A stretch of DNA of 64,000 nt from Tricholomella constricta (Eukaryota > Basidiomycota > Agaricomycetes > Agaricales > Lyophyllaceae): assembly GCA_013368375.1 (NCBI GenBank), contig JAACJP010000049.1:1-64000 (forward strand), in the 5' to 3' direction. The translations under genes and the position numbers were made by a program. Below the pieces are notes generated by a model. It worked only from the letters and a program-made list of their open reading frames with translations. It did no database searches and was not told the origin of the DNA. This document shows, piece by piece, positions 11,628 to 22,472 of the stretch (positions are counted from its first letter, which is position 1; each line of letters starts with the position of its first letter).

Positions 11628-11646
11628 CATCAGGACCCTCCTGATG
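11628..11646. promoter_or_regulatory. perfect hairpin just upstream of the start codon
   Basis: CATCAGGA and TCCTGATG are perfect 8-bp arms around a 3-base loop. The hairpin ends 11 bases upstream of the ATG at 11617 of the minus-strand gene, so it would sit in its 5' leader or promoter. Function is not known. Confidence 0.45.
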
Positions 11647-11819
11647 ACATTTTATACTGTTGATAACGTGAGATGAATCACCTACTTTGCAACTACTTTG
11701 AAATTTGCATTTCAGACGTTTGAGAACGAGTGCAATACGTCACAGCATGCGGTCATGATGTTTATCGCATTTCTCTCTGTAACAGACATATCACAAATAC
11801 CGTTCACCTGTAAATATCC

Positions 11820-12906
11820 TCAGGTGGCTCTACGAAAGATCATGAATATTGTAACCATTGAAAACGAATGAACTATACTTGCGAATTCGGCCTGCACAGT
11901 GTTCAGATCATGCCAGTCTGGCAATCCGCAGATTTTAGGCAAGGAGAGCCATATTTGAACACGCCCTCGATAGAATGCACGTTTGGCAGCACTCTCACAA
12001 GGCATGCAAAATTTTCCTGTCCACTCAGTCCGCCACCTTTGCAAAGGTGGGAACAGGTGAGCCGAAGTTGACGATGTCGAACATATCACAGCACGAAACA
12101 TGGAACAAGAGCGTGGATTTTTGCATGATGTTCTGTAAGGTGAAGGATTAAATGCCCAATCGAGAGTCGTCTGTCGCTGAATTTCATAGACAACAGATCG
12201 GAAACGGAGGCAACGTTCGATATCTGTGGGACTCATAACATTCAATGAGCCATCACGACGATAGACACCGCTCTTGATGGTGTGCTGAATTTAAATGAGT
12301 CGATGCTCTATTGCATTGCGTCAAAACCCACCTCAGAATATTCCTCTGTTATTCTATAATATAAAGCAGGCATAGCAAGACGAATGTTGTTGGCTCTTGC
12401 ACATGCCAGAAGATCGAACTCGTAGCCGCAATCACCAAAGATGCGACTTTTCAGTTTCTGGCGTCTTCTGAACGAGCAATCCTAATCACTCAACCGATAT
12501 GGGAAATCATGTTGGAGCAAAGCAACCAAATCAAAGTGCAAGTCGAAGTTGAGATACTTCCGAGACATTCTGAGAGTTGCAACAAGGAATGGAGCGGTCA
12601 CTGTCCATCTTGAGATGAAACGATATGAAAAAGCACTGTGCTTGTAAATGAGACAGCTTACCCATAGCCACAATACAACAAATCCGAGTAATAAGTGAGG
12701 TCGGATGCATCATCGTCTAATGCAACAATTGGAACATCGGCGGAGCATACGAGCTCCTGCAATTGCCATATACGAGAAAACATGCTCGAGTTTCGGCAGA
12801 AAATGCCATGATGAACTTTGATAGCTTTGTTACCGGCAGTGAATATGACGTTTCCATCTTGAAATTCACAGTGCCAGGTTGTTGCAAGAGGAGGTGGCAA
12901 TGGCAT
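11820..12906 (-). pseudogene. BTB/POZ domain protein, paralog 3, with an in-frame stop
   Basis: ATG at 12906. Exon 1 reads FQDGNVIFTAGNKAIKVHHG. An intron starting GTAAGC after GYG leads to exon 2 (APFLVATLRMSRKYLNFD, HDFPYRLSD). TAG at 12482-12484 then falls in the frame, which continues with EFDLLACARANNIRLAMPALYY. At this position paralog 2 has Trp (LIEWD against LSD-stop-D), so TGG to TAG is the simplest change. After another intron (GTGGGT to TTTCAG) the third exon ends with the shared motif CMPC, GRVQIWLSLP, DWHDL. A short intron removing the stop would also remove residues conserved in both paralogs, so I treat it as a pseudogene. Confidence 0.65.
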
Positions 12907-13300
12907 TTGAGAGCGATATGGAGGATAAACAAGCTACGTTGATTGAGAACAAGAACACGAGCGGATCCTTCAGCAAAAGTGGTGAAACAACCTTCGGAGA
13001 CGATATCAGCTGTTCCGAGCAATGTCTTGTGCATCGGAGATCTTCAGATCTGTCCGAGCGGAAGTCCTGTGTTTGACGCATATGATTTATCGACAGATGT
13101 TGAATCGATCAGGTTCGAGATGAGAAGTGGAACTTTCAACGGGCGAAAAGACCGTCCGACCAAGACCCCTGATGCGTGATGAGAGGTCACAAGTTAAGAC
13201 AAGGGGACAATGTCATTCAATTTAAAATATAAGACTTCGATGAAAGAAATGACGAGGCGGCAGTGCAGAGAAGGATAGATGAATAGACAGCTCTGTAACA

Positions 13301-14775
13301 TCAATTGGTGTCCATGACTTGTGCTTCGGGAACTGTGGCATCCATTTTCTTCCCTTTCTCCTTCCGTGGCTTTTCTTTTTCCTTCTCTTTCTCTGCCGCT
13401 TTGTCTAAACGAAGACGGTTTGAAGGCGAAGCAGCGTGCACCAAATCATTCTTGCGTTTTTTGGAAAGAGAGAAATTGAAGAAGGCGTCCGTGGAAGAAG
13501 TCGTTGCACGGTCGGAAGATTCAAATTCTTTAAGCGGGGCGGGTGGAGTAGGAACAACTGGTCGAAGAGGCACAAAAGGCTCGCTATCTGATATGCCGAG
13601 CACACGCAGACTGTGAGCATTGATTTGGTATACCTTTGGCCAGTATAAACTGATGAAAATGCTGCGACGAGAAGAAAAAAATTGACTCACCTTACGAAGC
13701 CTTCCACCTTCTTTCATCATAAAGCAGTGCAACGTACAGTTTGCTAAAACCAAAGTACCTGGACGGAGGGCATCGTAATTCTTCCAGGGAGGGATAAGAT
13801 TGTTTTCTGTGTCGCGCACGTCATGTTGAACCAGCTGGTTGTGGACGTGTTTGAAGTAGGGGCCACCGTAGTCGGGGTTCAAGTAAGGGTCATAGAACGC
13901 CCCCACTCTGACCTCTGGTAATGAACCTATAACATATAAGCCGGTTAGAATTGTCCACAATATCATGTACTCACCACTGGCCTTGCACTCAGCAGGTTTG
14001 GAGCTATCGATACGGTTCAATTTTGTAATATCGGTCTTTGCAACCCTCTTCGAAGATTTGGCGGTAAGCGAGACAGGGTTCTGGTGACATACTAAGCACC
14101 ATAAGAACAGCAAAGAACATTGAAACTCACGCCATATTTGGGAGGCATATGGAGAGCGATAAGATTCTTTTCACTGCCAGGTTCTCTGCTACTCGATCTG
14201 ATCCACTCTCGAACGTCAGGCGTCTATAAACAGTTTAAGAGCTATATGCCAAACGAGCAGCGTGCTCCTACCTGTTTAGCTTCTCCCTCCTCATCTTCAT
14301 CACTCTGTCGAATGTCATTCAACGTCCCGATTTGATTGTAGAACAAAGTCGAGAGTAGTTCCGGAGCCAGAGAAGGAACACCGAGCACCAAGACATCCTT
14401 AACTTTGCTGCTGTCATCGATGCCCAAAAACTGAGAACATAAGTTGACAAGCAGAACGACAGAAATAACGTGAGGACTGACGTCGCTTCCCGACCACTTT
14501 GCATAATGATTCCCTTTTGCACACAAAACTGTACCTGCATCCGCCACACAAATTTGACCGAAGACTACGACACGGAAATCTGAATTGTCAGATTTCTTCT
14601 TGTAAAGATAATTGCCAGTATATTTGTCCACAGCTCTGACAAAGTCGATGTTGTAATCAGCACCAGCAAGGGAGCCGTTGTCCATAAGAACGATCTGTTC
14701 AGCCACGATTTCGTACAGGCCATCTTGAACCCGACTTTCGAAAGCAGTAGACATGACAGGCGTAGAAGCAGACAT
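13301..14775 (-). CDS. Helitron-associated protein with a possible OB-fold
   Basis: Five or more exons, starting at ATG 14775. Exon 1 runs to 14272 (ends EGEAKQ), exon 2 is 14131-14223 (TPDVREWIRS to PPKYG), and later exons begin NPVSLTAKSS and GSLPEVRVGAF. The last exon follows an intron near 13630-13690 and ends VMDTN at 13301. The middle holds a compact domain: DVRDTENNLIPPWKNY, LRPGTLVLANCTLHCF, then VYQINAHSLRVLG. Its beta-strand spacing resembles an RPA-type OB-fold, and ssDNA-binding partners are known for plant Helitrons (family knowledge). The OB-fold assignment is my inference. The C-terminus is a Lys/Glu-rich, nuclear-signal-like tail (KKRK, then EKEKEKEK). It lies 157 bp downstream of RepHel on the same strand, with no frame lesion. 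Confidence 0.55.
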
Positions 14776-14931
14776 CAGATATGAAGAGTCAGATGAGGAG
14801 GAAGCGAAGGACGACAAGTGAACCAAGGTGCACGACACACTTATTAAATAGCGGACCCTCAGTGTAAAGTCAAGACAAGGTGAAACTGATTGATGAAAAG
14901 TGACGATAATGAGACTTCCACACATGAAAGT

Positions 14932-17900
14932 CTAAGGTGGAGCAGGTAATACATGTTTACGAATCCGTGGAGACGAAACCTCCCCAGATTGGCGTGAAGA
15001 AGGGCAGGCAATGCGCTTTGAAGGACGACAACGACCAGATAGAGATTGTGACGCGTCCTCACTACAAGAACGCTTTCTCTTTGATATGCGACTTTCGACA
15101 TCAACAGGCTGCGTTGTCAGATGCGCTTCAGCCTGCAACCTGTGTAACAAATTAACAGACGTGCTATTGAAATCAGACTGGGCACAGAGTTCAAGTCTAT
15201 CAGCAACCATGTCGACACCCGTATTCAAAGCATTTGCAGACAGCAAAGCATGTAGATGGAGCAGCTCTTGCCTTGCATCTATACGCTCCTTTGGTGACCC
15301 ATAAGCAACCAGTGTCTCAAGTCTCAAATGGTTAAGACGAGCTTTCTCCACCCTGGCGTCTTCCGACAGTGAACGCATAATCCGACAACTGTCAAACTTT
15401 CGTAAAATGAACAGGCTTTCAATACTGCGAGCCCGAGATACCATCACATACGGAGCTTCGGTGCCTCTGCAAGATTGTAAATCCACGAAAACACGTTCCA
15501 GAGTCTGACCTTGGGCTCGATGCGCCGTCATAGCAAATGCAGGAACGATGGGCACTTGTGAACGGTACACGGTGCGACTCTCTTTCGTATATTTGTTTTT
15601 GAAAGATAAAGTTACGGTGTCTGAAAGGATGGGCATATCATGCGCAGGTAGGCCTGGCATACAAGTCGCCGAAGCAAGAGGTATATTTACAACCACAGAT
15701 TGCAAATGTCGCACACCTGATGAATCTTCGCTGAAGCGAATGCTCTTGACAGTGCCTCTGCTCCCGTTAACAACCCCTGCCTCAACGTCATAATTCTGCG
15801 ACACGAGAACAGGCATTCCAATGCATAACGGTAACCTACCCAACCTCTACTTAGTCCTTCCAGAATGCAAATTACTAAGTTTACCAAGTGTACTCGCGTT
15901 TTCTATAGTTGCACTGCCTTTGTTACGACCCACTCTTTGTCTATCCACAGAACAATACCAATGAAGCTCTTGACCAGTCTCCTTGGCAAACTGGATAGCA
16001 CCACGTTCATTCAGAGCATCTTTGGCAGCATTTCCATAGACAATGATAGGTGTGTCATGATGCCCACCCTCAGGCCTGTTACTGGCACCCATTATTCGCG
16101 TTTCCAGAAGGCGAAAATCTGACGCCGAACATCTGCCTTCCCGCATCCTCGTAAGAAGCTGAACAAAACGCTCATTTTCATCACCGGTCTGACGATGCTG
16201 CTCAGAAAGCATGACGACGACTTTCACCGAATACCATAACAATTTACCGAAGACCGTATTCTGCGCAGTATTTGACTTCGCGCTTTCGGTGGTATTCAGC
16301 TTTGCAAACAACCTAGTATCTCCAACAGGAGGCAACTGTGCAAAATCGCCTGCAAATATGATGTTGATGCCTCCAAAAGCACGTGGGTCACCTTTCGCCC
16401 TCGACAGAGCTTTGCTGATTTCACACAGAAACGAGCAACTGATCATGGACACCTCATCAATGAATAAGAAGTCTACACCTTCCCACAAATTTGCCAGCTC
16501 AGAAGCAGAGTGACCACTATTGAAAGCATATTTATTGTTACCTATACACAGAGCAGCATGTAAAGTCATTCCTGAAACGTTGCGTGCAGCTATTCCCATA
16601 AAAGAACAGACTCGGAATCTGCGACCTTGATTGGAGCAGTGAAAAAAGTCGCAAACGGCATCAATGACACGCGATTTTCCTGTGCCGGCAGGTCCAGACA
16701 AAAACATTCGAAGTGCTTCATAGGTACTATCCTTCTGTCGACAGCTCTGAGATGCAACAATTCGAAAAGCACGTTCTTGCTCTTGATTCAAGCTCCACTT
16801 AGTGACAAAATCAGACAGCACGACTTCATGAGGTGCATGTAAAGCCTGAATGTCTTGCCTTATCTCAGGGATGAATTCCATGGATTCTGCACAAGGCGTT
16901 GCAATCGGCAAAGCAGCTTCAATGCTACTGGTCAAGGTTGTACCAGAATCAGACACGGTCTTGTCAGACTTTGACTTACGTTTCCATGCATCCCGACGGT
17001 CATCGTATGCCCTCTTCCATATGCTCTCTAAACGGCGATCTGAGGCTTCAACACGGACCAGATGAGCACCATAGTCAACAGGTGTAACACAGCTATTTAT
17101 TGAATACAAACCGCTTCTTTGAGCACTCAACAAACAATCTCTTGTATCCTCTTCAGTTTCCTGGGACTGACGGGAACGACAATCATCCATTGCATCCAAA
17201 TGGTGCAACAACGAGCTGTCGTCGAGCTCCCCATCCCCGAGTACATCATCTACGACATCTCGCGAGCCTGATAGTTCTTGTGAAACCACGAAACATTTCT
17301 TTCTCGCACGTCGATCTGCCCAATGGCTGTCGCGGCTGTCACGACATTCATGAAGGACTTGCATGTTGTCCATAATTGTCCGATGTCTGCAAACAACAGG
17401 AAGCGTCGCCAGCCATCGGGCATGTGCATCTAACCAAGATTCACCTAACTGACACAAATCCTCGACGCTTCTCCAAGGTCGGAATAATACAAGCATGACA
17501 CGGGAATAACGATCTAGCCCATCAGTTTTGTCTCGGCGGGGAAGTCCAGGACCGATAGGAACAACGACCCAAGACTTGGAAGGAAGCCGGACAACATGAT
17601 GATGAGTATCATAATCATCATGCAGACGTTGCAACTTTATTTTTGGACGCACTTTCTCCTCGTCGGAGAGAATGTCTGCCAATGAACCTAAAGGACGTGA
17701 CGAAGAAAAGCCATCTTGGAGATGTGTTTTTGCTGTCTTCACCTTATCCACTCGACCGATGAAATCCCACAAAGACAGGTGTTCAAGAGCACTACCACGA
17801 CCAACATAGTCAGAAACTAATGGTGCTTTACGAACAAGCCCACGCTCGACGTCAACATCAATACTTACTTCTGCATCGTTTTCACGGTCCTTAAACTGAT

Positions 17901-20900
17901 GAGATTCATCATATTGCAGATCGTCCGAGTCGCCCTCCGGTTCATTTTCTTTATCGCCCAAGTCAAATCCGGCCTGATGAGCTCGACATTCAGGACTTGG
18001 GCGCTGCCCATCAATGTACTTCTCAAAACTGGTCCAGTAAAATCGTCGATATTTGTGGCTCGTAAAGTGATCACCATAACCAAGCAACTCGCTGCAAACC
18101 TGTTGAGCGGATAATTCCTGATGAGAAATCATGGAGTGGGCACATTTTTGAAGAAGTTGCTTAGCCCGAATAGTGACCTCATCGTCTCCGGGAACATACT
18201 CTCCAAGTCGTTTGACAGCAGTCTCCAACGCCGCAAATGCCACATGAGTTTTAAGTTGAGATTTGGAAATATAATCTGTAATGTAATATATCATTGCCTT
18301 TGCCGAAGGACCCGAACCAATAAATTTGATGTCCATGTTGCAACGAACGTTCCTCATGATTGTAATGTTAAAATTGTTCACCATACCGTCCAAACATCGC
18401 AGAGTCATTTCGCCCGTGTCAGGATCAAGGTATGATACAGGCACATGCTTTGTGGAATCGAGATCAAACCGACACTGCTGGTCTTCGAACGGCTTGCAAT
18501 ACTTATAACAAGTTTTGTTGTGCTTATGAACCTGACAGGACCTAACAACGTTTTTCAAGTCAACTGCTTCGGCTTGTGGCGATGAAGGTGTTCCATTCAA
18601 GCCTCGCAAAGATGAAGGATGAAACTGGCTTGACGGCACTGTGACGTTCTCAGGTGCTTCTGGAATTTCATTTGAAATTGTGTCATCCAAAAAACGAAAA
18701 AGTCGAGCACAAAACTGACTCCCGTTCTGTCCCATAGCACGTTTTTTTATTTCATTTGGGTTCAAGCTACCTTCCAACCAAATCAACATATGACAGTGAA
18801 GGGTTCCTCGGCCTTGAGCTTCAACACATCCATAATAACCTTTCACGACACCCAGAATGCCGCCTTCAGAACTACGCTGCGAGGAGTTGTATCCTAGCAA
18901 TGCACGAATGAAGGCATCCATGTAGAGATGAAAAAACTTGGTAGCAGATACCGGGTCCTTGGCAACAAGCTGTGCTTGATCCTTGTAAACAGGTATTTCA
19001 GAACAGGTCATCTTATCGACATCAATGTCATTGCCAGCGAGAAACTTGACAACGGGGTTGTACACATCGGCAGGGTTGATTGTTAAATAAAAACTGGGAA
19101 ATCCTAAATGGAGCATTAAACCTCTGATCTCGTTTCTTTTTACAACCTTCGAAGATGCAGAACCGGGGACGGCAGCAGTGATAACATTCACTTCACGCAT
19201 TAACGATAGAACCCTCCTTTCTTCATCATCCCGGGCTGTAAGCATATCTCCTCTAGACACACGTTCAGTCACGCGTTGCACAGCTTCTAAACCAACCGAC
19301 GAAAAGGTATTCGCAACACTGTCAAAACTAGCATTATTGACCTTCAAGCTTGTTTTCAGTAAAATAGACCGTCGTTGAATGATGTTGAATGCAGTGAACA
19401 TGAATGAATGATGTTCTCGGAAACGCTTATCCGCCAACGAAAACATGTATCGCACATGAGACTTAAACGAAACACGAATCTTACGACTGGAATCTTCGAA
19501 GCCACCGATACCATAAGGAAAAAGAGTGGGATACATCATCGGAAACAGCCCAGGATTGTTGAATTCATTAACAGGATCGGGCCTATGAGGCACTTGTATA
19601 TATCCACCTCCTCGCTCCGTTATATGCCGTACAGCTGCAGCTCTAAGCTCTTGATTTGAAACAATCCCGTCTAAATCAGTAATGACAACCTGCTGAAAAC
19701 TAATCTCGTCACGAGTCGCATCTCTTTCACCATCAGGCTCATCGTACCGAGACTGCAACGTCTCCTGTGCTATGGAAGGCAGAATATGCTCAACATGATA
19801 CGGCAAACAAGGATTTGCCTGCACCTCATGCAAAACTGATTCGTTGATCTCAATGTTGCGATATAACGGATTGTTAGCTTTCAGCCAAACCAAAGCAGCC
19901 CGAACTCGATCAGCACGCACGGACAAGGGTTTTCCCTTCTCACTGAGCCACTGTGGAGAAGGAGGCCTTGATCCTATAAATATTACGCAGACAGGTGTAA
20001 CAATGTCTTCGATTGAAGGAGGCAGCATTGACGCTATCGCACCGGGATCTTGGGGATATATAATGCAGTGCCCTCTTAAGCCACGTTGTTTGAAAGGATC
20101 ATCGTGCAAAGATCCTTCGTCACGCAGCTGCACAATCCAACATTTCGCTCTGCACAACGATATCATAGACTCTTCTATTGGAGTCAAATTCTGAAGAACA
20201 TCGGGAACTGGCCCCAAAAACATGTGGTTGGCCAATGCGAATTTTGGAGTCCTACCTGCAGCCAAAGACGCTGAACAGGCCTTGCATAACAAGAAACGCA
20301 AACTTCCAAATCCATCGTCTTCAACTCCAGCAGGATCAACTAAAATTCCTTTCAAAGGACCTGATTGGTAAGGCAAGAGAGCGTCGACGGCAGAAGGAAC
20401 ATCTTGTCTGGTGTCATCATCAATGTTAGTCTGACTGCTATCATAGCCATCATCCTCCTCTGAACATTCACATGAGCTACCACGAGAGCGGACCCCAGAA
20501 CACCGTAACACACCAACGTCAACACCATTGACAGGTACCGCCGTCAGTCCAGACAACAAGGTGTCTCTAGAACAAGACGCACAAGGAGAACGTCTCAGGG
20601 CATCACTTGACGTGGATTCGCGAAACAGTCGTCCCACCTTATCTTTCAATTTATCAGACACCACAGAAGGCCACTCACAATGTAAGCGATCCAAACGGGA
20701 CTGCCGGTCATCAGTGACTGTGTTAGGCTCCTTTTTGACCGCCTTGCCTTTGAACAACATACGTGCATGACTGATCGCAACCTTCTTCAAGCGTGCTAAC
20801 GTGAGCGTGTCATCAAAAGGAACATGATGTTGCGACAACAACCGCCGCAGAGATCGCAAGTTCAGTGTAGGCGCCACTCTTGTGAACAGATGTGCAACAA

Positions 20901-21989
20901 GATCATCCGAAGAGCAAGCCCCATCAGGACCGCCAGCAGACACCCTGACATCGGTGCAAGCTTCAGGAATATTGGTTGCAGAACATTGGCCACTCAAAAG
21001 ATGGTCAGAAACTACATCCCGTATGTCAGACACGTTACCCGTGACTGAAATTCCATGACTGGCCGCTATTAACAGAAGCTCTCACTTGTCGATTTTTGTA
21101 GACAGACGCAGGACATGAAACAGATCAGAGCTATTGGGCTCACGAAACACACGCAACAAATCCTCCATGGAAGACAATACACTGGCACGCGTATCAGACT
21201 CGACGTAACGGCGACCTAAAGCAGATGCGACACGACAAAGGACGGCGAGAGGAAAAACGGGATTTCGGAAGGCGTCTAACAAGGTCAACAATATTTGATG
21301 TCGTAACTGACGAACAGAATTTGACCCGGCAACAGCAACACACGCAGACCCCATTCTACCCGCGCACAATCCGAAAATGATATGATGACACAACCTCTGC
21401 TGCCCGTGCACCACAGAACAATCACGTTCCAAACCATGGCTCGACAAAGCAGCACGTAATGCAGTCGAATCTAACGGGTTCATTACAAATTCAGGACATG
21501 AAGGTTCCGCAAAAGCGGACATAACACTCTGCAAAGCAGAAGGCACGAATCGAGAAGTCGAGGAACAGTCCTCGACTCCACGGTGCTCAGGTACAGAGGG
21601 TAACAAGCAAGGTTCAGAAACTGACAACGGGAAACCTGTACACAATCCATCAGCCGAAGAACGTTGGAAGAACCCACAAACTTACATAGCCGACTGTTGT
21701 ATGTATCCAACGAGAACGTCTTCAAAACAGGCGGGAAATACCCATTGGATATCTGGCTCTCACGAAAGAGAGAGAACCAGTCGAGACCAAGGATCAACCT
21801 ATCAATGCACACACGTTGAACTGCCAAGACACATGTGAAACTGACACCACCGCTCAAGGAAGTAAGAGCGACAGGAGAATCAGAAGTCGTCGATCCACAG
21901 CTGGGGAGAAAAGGAACAATAGTGGTAATGCGCGTGTCATCAAAGGAAGCCGGAAAAGACACTCCATCGACCGAAAACGAGAAAGGCAT
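14932..21989 (-). pseudogene. Helitron RepHel transposase-helicase, one frame with two stops
   Basis: Rolling-circle replication initiator fused to a PIF1-type helicase. Reading from ATG 21989 with one 50-bp intron (21636-21685, GTAAGT to TACAG) gives 2336 codons to the stop at 14932. An N-terminal part ends in LILGLDWFS. The Helitron-like N region reads FPMMYPTLFPYG and FYLTINPADVYNPV. The HUH-type motif LHCHMLIW is near 18780-18803, and the tyrosine motif YYITDYISKS near 18255-18290. In the helicase, Walker A GPAGTGKS is near 16675-16700, Walker B FIDEVSM, then GDFAQLPPVGD, and after the second stop LPLCIGMPVLVSQN and TAHRAQGQTL. TGA at 21082-21084 and TAG at 15847-15849 interrupt the frame. 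The second separates the helicase core from its C-terminal motifs. Excising 27 nt would remove the first, but that is unusually short for an intron. The copy is probably non-autonomous. Confidence 0.85.
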
Positions 21990-22230
21990 GTAGAAAACAC
22001 GAAAGCACGCTGGCAAAAAAAAAGCGGAAAGAAGGTTGTCAGAAACAAGAAAGAACGGGAAAAAGACAGACCCAAAAGCAAAACGAAAGAGCCGAGACAA
22101 GAAAAGTGAGATAGAACTCGAAAGAACGAATGACGCCACGACGACGCCATTTATGACGAAAAAACGCGATATGATGTAATGCACTGCGCGGCGAACGCAA
22201 ACGTTGCAAAAGCGGGGTTTTTTGCCAAGA

Positions 22231-22379
22231 CCCACTACTAAAGTAGCGGGAATTAGCCTCGTTGCCCAAAGTGATGGTATCCCCCGCGCTAACTTGGAGT
22301 ATACTCTGTAAAAATGGATGAAAAAATATTTCGCTGACTACGGGGCTCGTCAAACACTAGCCTCGTAGCCCAAAAGTGA
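22231..22379. repeat. duplicated 22-bp motif with two hairpins at the Helitron 5' side
   Basis: TAGCCTCGTTGCCCAAAGTGA at 22254-22274 recurs at 22358-22379 with one substitution and one extra A. Next to each copy is a near-perfect inverted repeat. At 22231-22250 it is CCCACTACT/AGTAGCGGG around AA (8 of 9). At 22338-22368 it is CTACGGGGC/GCCTCGTAG (8 of 9). Confidence 0.6.
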
Positions 22380-22472
22380 TCGATCCAGACCCCAGTCTCC
22401 ACGACTGAAATGAACGATGAATTTATTCAAGGAGCATGGTTTTGCAGAAACAAACAAATTCGGTGAATAAAA

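Larger units (their letters stand above)
13301..22379 (-). mobile_element. Helitron element, minimum extent
   Basis: Defined by RepHel and its downstream companion gene. A candidate 5' terminus on the minus strand is A|TCACTTTTGGGC at 22380/22379, consistent with the Helitron rule of a 5' TC inserted after an A. It is 94 bp from the stop codon of the neighbouring monooxygenase gene, so host sequence resumes there. The 3' terminus (hairpin plus CTRR) was not identified. It may lie near 13.0-13.3 kb, or further left if the BTB and F-box genes are cargo. Confidence 0.6.

Noticed and set aside
21031..21033. Independent start of the main RepHel frame at 21033
   Set aside because: The codon is GTG, not ATG, and the frame continues upstream through the TGA at 21082.
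21816..22109. Arg/Lys-rich plus-strand frame opposite the RepHel 5' region
   Set aside because: It is antisense to the RepHel N-terminal exon and upstream leader, with low complexity.
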